A stretch of DNA of 16,331 nucleotides, taken from assembly GCA_002503045.1 (NCBI GenBank), contig DAQW01000131.1:2947-19277 (forward strand), read 5' to 3'. Below, piece by piece: positions 7,705-14,300 of this stretch. The notes beneath the pieces were generated by a model. The model had not been told where the DNA came from and made no database searches. It was given only the letters and a program-made list of their open reading frames with translations. Every line of letters starts with the position of its first letter. The stretch's first letter is position 1. Origin of the DNA: Euryarchaeota archaeon UBA39 (GTDB lineage: Archaea; Thermoplasmatota; Poseidoniia; Poseidoniales; Thalassarchaeaceae). A program made the position numbers and the translations under genes.

Positions 7705-7882
7705 ATCTAGGGAGGGGGCAAATCAGCTGTTCATCCATCTCTTCCATCCTTTGATATAGCATTTCTACTTCTGACTTGACCTGTTCAAATGATGCCTGTT
7801 GAAGTAAACGCACAATGGATTCGAGATCTCTTGCCATCGAGTCTATCTTTCGCCGAATTGATGGCGAGACATCTTCGTCCAT
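7688..7882 (-). CDS. Small helical, coiled-coil-like protein of unknown function
   Basis: This 64-residue product starts at ATG 7882 (MDEDVSPSIRRKIDSMARDL). The reading frame stays open upstream to a TTG at 7942, giving 84 residues, but the ATG is preferred. The sequence is almost all predicted helix, with a heptad-like stretch EQVKSEVEMLYQRMEEMDEQ and no Gly until near the end. It then finishes in a short Pro/Arg/Asn tail. It has no signal peptide or membrane helix, so it should be cytoplasmic, probably a dimer or an adaptor. Its composition is protein-like, whereas the plus-strand alternative over 7789-7971 is not. It is convergent with hjc (17-bp overlap) and divergent from the site-2 protease gene. 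I do not recognise a family. Confidence 0.5.
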   Translation of the reverse strand: MDEDVSPSIRRKIDSMARDLESIVRLLQQASFEQVKSEVEMLYQRMEEMDEQLICPLPRSNGVE

Positions 7883-7933
7883 ATTATATCCAGAAGAGAC
7901 TACATCAAGAAACCAGCGGTAACAAAGTAATGG

Positions 7934-7947
7934 AGCATTCAAATGCT
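7934..7947. promoter_or_regulatory. Short inverted repeat in the divergent gap before the site-2 protease gene
   Basis: AGCATT at 7934-7939 and AATGCT at 7942-7947 are perfect 6-bp inverted arms around a 2-bp centre. The element sits 27-40 bp upstream of the ATG at 7974, where archaeal TFB/TBP would bind, and 52 bp or more upstream of the ATG at 7882. It could be a regulator site. Arms this short can occur by chance. No clear TATA box is visible for either gene. Confidence 0.25.
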
Positions 7948-7973
7948 GTTGAACATAGGACTAATCAGTAGAT

Positions 7974-9446
7974 ATGGTATTGACTCCGAGCATGAGGGAT
8001 TGGTTTTTCTTAATTCTCTCAGCAATTGCTTTATCTTCTGGAAGGATATTTCTAGGTATTCTTTTTCTCAATATATTTGTATTATCGATTCTTCAAGATA
8101 GAGGTTATCTAGAAAAATGGAATGCAACAAAAGTCCTAGGATTCATTCTAATGTTAAGAACATCAAAGGGTCAAAAGATATTAGAAAAAATATCTAGGCC
8201 ACGAAAATTTTGGAGAGGTTTTGGGGAGTTTTCTATTTGGATTTGTTTAATTATGCTATTTTTCACAACTTTAATAGTAATTTTGAGTTTTATCTCCATA
8301 TTTACTTCAACTAGAGATCAAATTTCAATAGAACCAGGAGAAGTGTTGCTAATTCCGGGTGTATCGACTGGGATCCCAATTTTCTGGCCAATTATCGCAT
8401 TAATTGTAGCCTTAATCATTCACGAATATGGACATGGAATACTAATGAGAGCACATGGAATGAGAGTCAGAAGTTTTGGATTACTGATTTTCTCTTTTAT
8501 TCCCATGGGGGCATTTGCAGAACCAGAATATCGTGAAGTTCTCAAAGCACCAAAAAGAGAGCGGATGAGGATTTATGCTGCTGGACCAACAGTGAATTTA
8601 GTCTTCTCATTCATTCTAATACTAATTTTAGCCATCGGAATTAGTGGAATTAATTCTACAATGCAAGGAGCATACAGTGCAGCTATTGTTGTAGATGGGC
8701 CAGCAGATGAAGGGGGTTTGGAACCGTACGATCTAATTATTGAAGTAAATAATCAATCAATTAGAAATGGAAATGATTTGAGAGAAATTTTGAATTCTTC
8801 TAGGGCAGGGGATGTATTAATTGTTAAAATTCTACCCTTTGATGGTAAGGAATGGGGGGGCGAACAAACTATCCAAATTACATTAGGGGATAGATACGAG
8901 CAATATCGTTCCCAAAATATTTCAGAGAATGATTTGGAACGAGCCGGAATTAATCAAGGAGATGCATTCTTGGGTGTTCAGGGAGATAGTTTAGGGCCAA
9001 CTATTCGAGATACTGAACAAGGGAAAAATAGATTGATGGGGCCATTTAATCCAGACTTAACTACTGGACAACGTGTAATTTCTACAATAATTTATCCAAT
9101 AGAAATGCTAAGCATTCCATTCCAACTAAATGGAGAAATTATGACATTAGAAGAGCAAAAAATGCTTGATTTTAGTATTATTGAATTTTTTATAATTGAG
9201 GGATTATTCTGGTTTTTCTGGATAAATTTCTTGTTAGGTTTCGCTAATTTGATTCCTGTTGTTCCATTTGATGGGGGCCATATAATGAGAGATTTGATTA
9301 ATTCAATAATCAATTGGACTGCTGAAAAGGGTGGGCTTATTCATTCTCAAAAGGCTGAAATTATTGCTACTAAAACATCGAACATCGCATCACTCTTGTT
9401 CTTCATAATTTTCTTGATTCCGATTCTTTATGGCCTCATCATCTAA
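7974..9446 (+). CDS. Site-2-type intramembrane zinc metalloprotease (M50) with PDZ domain
   Basis: This 490-residue polytopic membrane protein starts at ATG 7974 without a Shine-Dalgarno motif. The zinc site HEYGH is at residues 150-154 inside a hydrophobic helix (His150, Glu151, His154). The third ligand motif is NLIPVVPFDGGH at 425-436, with Asp433. These are the two hallmark motifs of M50/S2P proteases, which cut transmembrane segments of substrates that have first been shortened by another protease. Hydrophobic helices occur at about 9-40, 86-110, 137-158, 207-226, 400-428 and 470-490. A PDZ domain lies between the motifs at about 232-305 (VDGPADEGGLEPYDLIIEVN). An extra soluble stretch of about 60 residues follows it. 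Substrates are unknown; archaeal S2Ps may process membrane-bound regulators or leftover signal peptides, and a signal peptidase gene is its convergent neighbour. Its last 57 bp overlap that gene. Confidence 0.93.
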   Translation: MVLTPSMRDWFFLILSAIALSSGRIFLGILFLNIFVLSILQDRGYLEKWNATKVLGFILMLRTSKGQKILEKISRPRKFWRGFGEFSIWICLIMLFFTTLIVILSFISIFTSTRDQISIEPGEVLLIPGVSTGIPIFWPIIALIVALIIHEYGHGILMRAHGMRVRSFGLLIFSFIPMGAFAEPEYREVLKAPKRERMRIYAAGPTVNLVFSFILILILAIGISGINSTMQGAYSAAIVVDGPADEGGLEPYDLIIEVNNQSIRNGNDLREILNSSRAGDVLIVKILPFDGKEWGGEQTIQITLGDRYEQYRSQNISENDLERAGINQGDAFLGVQGDSLGPTIRDTEQGKNRLMGPFNPDLTTGQRVISTIIYPIEMLSIPFQLNGEIMTLEEQKMLDFSIIEFFIIEGLFWFFWINFLLGFANLIPVVPFDGGHIMRDLINSIINWTAEKGGLIHSQKAEIIATKTSNIASLLFFIIFLIPILYGLII

Positions 9447-10358
9447 TTTTTTAAATTCGGGTGCTGAACCAATTATTTTTGACATTGATTTCTCGAGAAC
9501 CATTACACCGATTAATAATGTAACTACTGCAATAATTAGGCTAGTCCATGCATCAGAAGTAACCTGACTAGAATTATTTGATGCAGCCAATTTTACAATT
9601 CCAAACCATGGAACCTCAGGACCTGCAATTCCACTAACCCACTGAGATCTAACCGCTGTTACTGGGTTTCCAAATTCATCTCTAAGGCCAAAATAATGAG
9701 GGCCTGATCCGCCATATCCAGTTGCAATTAATTGATCAACAGTACACCCATTTGTCCTAGGATTATCTCCCGAAGTAAGAAATCCCTCATGTTCAGGAAC
9801 CCAGTCTTGAATCATCAAATATCCATGAGATTGACAGGAATAACCTGTTAAATTCATATTAATTGATGAAACATTCCTAATTGAAGTCCCTCTTACATCC
9901 CAAGTCAAAATACATGCTCCAATTGAGCCATCCGACGCTATCAATAATTCATCTAATTCTCCTTCAATACAAGTTCCATTATTTTCAACAGGAGTGGTTT
10001 CATTTGCCAAAGCAAACAAAATAGCACGATGAATAACAGGAGTATCGTTTCCTCCATTCTTTTTGTAAATAATTACATCACCTGGCATGCCATGCGTAGA
10101 ATATTCAGAAAATTGGCTTCCTGATTCAACAGCTTCAGCATAAGTAACTACTTCCCGTTTGTCGGAATCAGTAACTAAGATAATATCTCCCGGATCAATT
10201 ATGCCTACATGTGATTGATCATCAGTCATCATTGACTGAGATTCAACAACAACCATTGGCGGAGAAGACCCTGTCATCAACACTAACGAACCATACAAAA
10301 CAAAAATCATCCCAGCGGCAAGAAGGATTTCACGAATCCATCCATAACCACTGGACAT
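9390..10358 (-). CDS. S26B-type signal peptidase I (Sec11-like) with a cysteine-bearing insertion
   Basis: This 322-residue membrane protein starts at ATG 10358. The N-terminal helix (about 8-29) is followed by ESQSMM at 39-44, with Ser42 as the likely nucleophile, then IIDPGDIILV at 53-62, GDVIIYKK and PVIHRAI with His110, and SGDNPRTNG with Asp198. His in place of the bacterial Lys marks the archaeal/eukaryotic S26B class. The Ser-to-His distance (68) is near that of Methanococcus voltae signal peptidase (Ser52, His122). The His-to-Asp distance is 88 rather than about 20-30, owing to an inserted extracytoplasmic segment (about 120-190) with Cys130, Cys149 and Cys175, followed by Cys205. A second membrane helix at about 270-288 and a charged cytoplasmic tail end the protein. 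The enzyme should remove signal peptides from Sec-exported proteins such as the two giant surface proteins here. It begins 9 bp after the membrane-protein gene at 10368-11174, so the two are probably co-transcribed. Confidence 0.92.
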   Translation of the reverse strand: MSSGYGWIREILLAAGMIFVLYGSLVLMTGSSPPMVVVESQSMMTDDQSHVGIIDPGDIILVTDSDKREVVTYAEAVESGSQFSEYSTHGMPGDVIIYKKNGGNDTPVIHRAILFALANETTPVENNGTCIEGELDELLIASDGSIGACILTWDVRGTSIRNVSSINMNLTGYSCQSHGYLMIQDWVPEHEGFLTSGDNPRTNGCTVDQLIATGYGGSGPHYFGLRDEFGNPVTAVRSQWVSGIAGPEVPWFGIVKLAASNNSSQVTSDAWTSLIIAVVTLLIGVMVLEKSMSKIIGSAPEFKKLDDEAIKNRNQENYEEQE

Positions 10359-10367
10359 TGATTTTCC

Positions 10368-11174
10368 TCACTCCTCTTCCGTTGATGATTTCAACGAAAC
10401 CATTGGACTCGTAGACCAAAGTAATGATCCTAATGCAATTAACAACATGATTGACATGAAATCAAATGAAATTGGCTCTACCAACTTATTTACATCTGAT
10501 CCAAATAAACCTTGAATCCAAGCTAAGACATCAATTGAATAATCTCTAGAACCTTCAGTAGTCAGTCTGGCAATTCCAAATAGAGAGTTCCAAAGAAGCA
10601 AAATAATCCCAGTAATAGAGCCCACAATTAATGATTTATGAATTGTAGAAGATGAAAGATTGGAAATACCTGTGTTCTCAGATAATATCGAGTTATCAGC
10701 ATTCCACCAAGAAACTATCCAAGATTCCTCGGTAGGAAAATTTGTAGCTGGTGATTGGAATATTCGTCCTGCTCGAATCCCATGTGTCTTGTAATGTGCT
10801 AGCAATTTTCCTTGGTGTATACTACCTAGAAGAGATGCTGCCTCTTCGGCTTCTTTTCTTCGTTTTTGTATCTCAGCTCTAGATTCTAATTCTAAAATTT
10901 CTCTAAGTAAAGTCAATTGTTCATTGTAACGGAAAAATTCGGGCCCGACAATCCCTAGCAGAATTAAGCCTCCAATGGCAAAAAACCAAGACAATCCGAT
11001 AAGTTCTGGCATCTCGGTTACTCCATCCATAAACATGAAGTAAACAAGAGACCAAAGGAATGCTGCGAGTCCTGCTAATGAAAGAATAAAAAGAATACTA
11101 AGATGTTGGTCCCTACGGTCATCCCACCAACTTCTGAAGATGTTTTCACTCTGCTTCTTACCTCGACGAGCCAT
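10368..11174 (-). CDS. Unrecognised four-helix membrane protein, operon partner of the signal peptidase
   Basis: The product is 268 residues from ATG 11174 (MARRGKKQSEN); a TTG at 11201 could add nine. Hydrophobic helices are seen at about 26-48, 59-77, 180-199 and 237-254. Between helices two and three lies a cytoplasmic or extracytoplasmic domain. It opens with a charged, coiled-coil-like stretch (LTLLREILELESRAEIQKRRKEAEE, split here only for description: residues 87-111) and continues to a Trp-rich segment, WIVSWWNAD at 152-160. The N-terminus is basic with Trp residues, SWWDDRRDQH at 15-24. I see no catalytic motif. The downstream signal peptidase begins 9 bp after its stop, so the two are likely one transcript, and a role near the translocon or in protein maturation is a guess from position. 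It is divergent from the second giant surface protein. Confidence 0.8.
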   Translation of the reverse strand: MARRGKKQSENIFRSWWDDRRDQHLSILFILSLAGLAAFLWSLVYFMFMDGVTEMPELIGLSWFFAIGGLILLGIVGPEFFRYNEQLTLLREILELESRAEIQKRRKEAEEAASLLGSIHQGKLLAHYKTHGIRAGRIFQSPATNFPTEESWIVSWWNADNSILSENTGISNLSSSTIHKSLIVGSITGIILLLWNSLFGIARLTTEGSRDYSIDVLAWIQGLFGSDVNKLVEPISFDFMSIMLLIALGSLLWSTSPMVSLKSSTEEE

Positions 11175-11304
11175 GATAATCAACCATTCCTGTAGGTTCA
11201 ATTGTATTCTACTTTCGCATAATTAGTCTCAAAATTAGCATCAATATTCTGTGACGAGACGACGCCATGTTGATATGTTCATTCAAACAGAATGGGGCAA
11301 TACC

Positions 11305-11310
11305 GGAGGT
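11305..11310 (+). promoter_or_regulatory. Strong Shine-Dalgarno site of the second giant surface protein
   Basis: GGAGGT lies 6 bp before the ATG at 11317, an almost perfect complement to the 3' end of 16S rRNA at ideal spacing. It fixes the start codon, which also opens a textbook signal peptide. None of the other genes whose starts I checked has such a site, so this mRNA must have a leader of at least about 15 nt. The remaining divergent gap (11175-11304) shows no TATA box I would defend; TGATATG at 11271-11277 is one weak candidate. Confidence 0.7.
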
Positions 11311-11316
11311 TAGGCT

Positions 11317-14300
11317 ATGAGGAAGTCGGCAATTTTCGTTCTTTTCTTGTTTATTTCGATGTCTATGTCTCCACTTGTGTCTGCCGCGACCACGGAAACT
11401 CAATTTGCAGATGGAACTACAACATTCAGTCATAGTTTTACAAGTGCTACTGGAGGAGATGCGCAAACACCTGGCATTACTCTTCCATATGGTGCATCGG
11501 TTACTCAAGCAACATTTTCCATTGAAGGAACCGCACAAAATACACAATGGGAGAATCGTACCACCAATAGTGAATTTGGAGGTGTAGGAGATACTTCTAC
11601 CTCATTTACTGGGACATATTTCTCTAGTTGGTATAGAAATGGATTAAGCGTTCAAAATGATGAAATGTCACTACGAACTCAAGAAACAACAAGTACCAAT
11701 AATCTAGCTGCAACTAGAGATTGGGATAGTTCTTCTTCATCAAATCACAACACTACTGGAAGGTTCGCAGCGAATGGAGATCAAGGATATATTAGTCCAA
11801 CAATCAGTGATAGCTCTATTACTGTACCAACTAGTATGAATTGGAACTACCCTGGTGCATTGGTTAAGGTTGGAAATACGCTATTTACTAGTAATTATCA
11901 GTCTAGTTCAGTATATCAAACACCTGCAATTAATTCATACAACTCATCTTCTTCCTCAGTAAATAATCAAGTTACAAAACAATATAACAGCTGTAATAGT
12001 CAATCACTGTATACTCTATATGATTTAGCTGCAGATGGAGAGGATACTGTATGGGCAGTTTCATACAATTATCGAAGAATTACAAAATGGACTGTCACTG
12101 ATTCCACTTGGAGTTGTGTTGGCGACTGGACAATGTCCAGTTCTACTTCTTATCCAGTTGGAATTGCAGTGGACCCCGAAAGTGACACTCTGAAAGTTTT
12201 GGTTCGTTCGAGTTCAGGTTCTCTAACTTACAATCTTTGGAATGTTTCTCGATCAAACCCCACAACTGCAAATTCAATTACATATTTGGGGACTAGCACC
12301 ACAATTTCAGGTACTGTTTCTGGACTAGCAGTCAACTATCCTAGGATTTTGATTAATTCTTATCGGACTTCTTCGTCTACTCATTTCGTTTTACATAATG
12401 CAGGGGCTTGGGTTGAATTTCAGGGTACAATCACTCTAAACGGAAAAGGACATTATGGAATTGCAGATAACGGAGAAGGAGAAGTTCTGTATTCTTGCTT
12501 TTATACAATTAGTACCAGTTATTGCCCCTCATCAACATCGAGAACTGTTTTATCATCAGGAATGGGATCTACATTTGAACATAGAAATTCTACTCAATCA
12601 AATAGTATAGCAATGGGTTCAACAACAAACCTTGGTTCTTCTATTTCTGCAATTACTCTTAGCGGACTAATAACATACGAACCCACTGGCACATCTGTTG
12701 AAATTGAAGTAAGTGTGGATGGAGGAAATTCTTGGAAATCTGCTTCTCTAAACACGCAAGTAACATTTTCTAATACTGGAAATCAGGTAAAATGGCGCGC
12801 ATACCTAAATGGAACAAATAATAGTATCTCTCCAGTAGTTGACAGAGTACAACTGACATATGTTTCTAGTTATTCTTCTAGCGGATATATTCGAGGATAC
12901 AAGTATCTTGGTACAACTGGAACTTCCCCTGTAGCTGCAAAGGTTTGGTGGAATTCAACAACTCCTGGTGGTTCTTACTTTAACATGTATTTTCAATTAG
13001 GGTCTCAATATACTGTTCAAAATCCTGGACAAACCATTTCATTAAGTGGAAGTAGTTCATACATCTATTTCTACATCTATTTCTATTCTGGATCTAGTGG
13101 TACTTACACGCCAACTTTAGAAGATTTGAATATACAAATATTTAGCCAAGCACCACAAAATGTGAAAATGGATATTGGTGATGATGGCAGCAACGAATGG
13201 CAAGCTCAAGGTACTCTCCTTGGGGTAACAGATATTAGCAATACAAATATTTTGAATGCCATAAATTCCCAAATTCCAGGGACGGGAGTTGGCACTGTTA
13301 CTATACCAATCACTCTTTCATCTACCGCTCCCGGTCTCGTTAAAATCAATTCTTTCAGATTAACATATACAATGCAAACTGTCAATCTTGATATTATCTG
13401 GGATGAAGGTATGGTTCTCCATGAACGTAGTCAACCTTACGAAGTGATAACTAGGCACGTTATTGGAGAGGGGGCAACTGGAATTTCAGGAGCAACATTA
13501 AATTTCGTTTCATCTCCAAGTTCTGATTCACCATCTCTTACTTGGTCAGAAACAGGGACATTGATGGATGACGACCCTGCTGATTGGATTATTCCAATTC
13601 AACCAGGGCAAGAAGGTGGAACATATACAACAAATAATAATGGAATTTTTGAAATCCATTGGAGATTTAGAGTTACAAGTGAGTTCCCTGAACAGAATAA
13701 TGTAGGATTTAGAGTCACCTGTACAGACGACCAGGGTTCTACCCCTGCTATGTTATCAGACACAGTGAATACTGGGATTCGAGTCAATCAATCATATGGC
13801 CTTGGATGGTTAGGCGTTAGAGATGCTGAAGGATTAGTCACCACATCAAATCTAACAAATGGTGCTTGGATTTCTGCAGGAGAAACAATTTTCTTCCAAG
13901 GACAGATGTGGTTTTCTGATACCGAAGATACACCTCTGAATTCGGTTTTTGATGTCCAAATTGCACAAAAAGGAGAACAAGGAGATTTTGTTCAATCTTC
14001 TTGGAAGGACCAAAATAACCCAGATGGTTCTTTCTTCATTAGTTTGACAGTTCCTGAAATCGATATCCCAGATGGAATAACTTACGAAGTTCAAACTTAT
14101 AATGAAAGAGATTCCACTTTAGTAATTCCACCAGGAGCCGATTCTCGACGAACATTCTTCATTGATGCTACTTCGCCAGAAATTACTCACAATACTCCAA
14201 AACAAGATGACTATGTTGCTGCTAGATATGATCAATCGATTGTTATCGATGTAGAAGATGGAGTTGGAGATCCTACTGAGTTAACGCTACACTACTGGGT

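Noticed and set aside
7789..7971. Plus-strand 60-codon reading frame ending just before the site-2 protease gene
   Set aside because: It lies opposite the small helical-protein gene, whose composition and heptad pattern are more protein-like. The plus frame has no recognisable motif.
11280..11294. CATTC/GAATG hairpin upstream of the Shine-Dalgarno site
   Set aside because: Five-base-pair arms with a five-base loop are expected often by chance; there is no sign of a riboswitch or attenuator.
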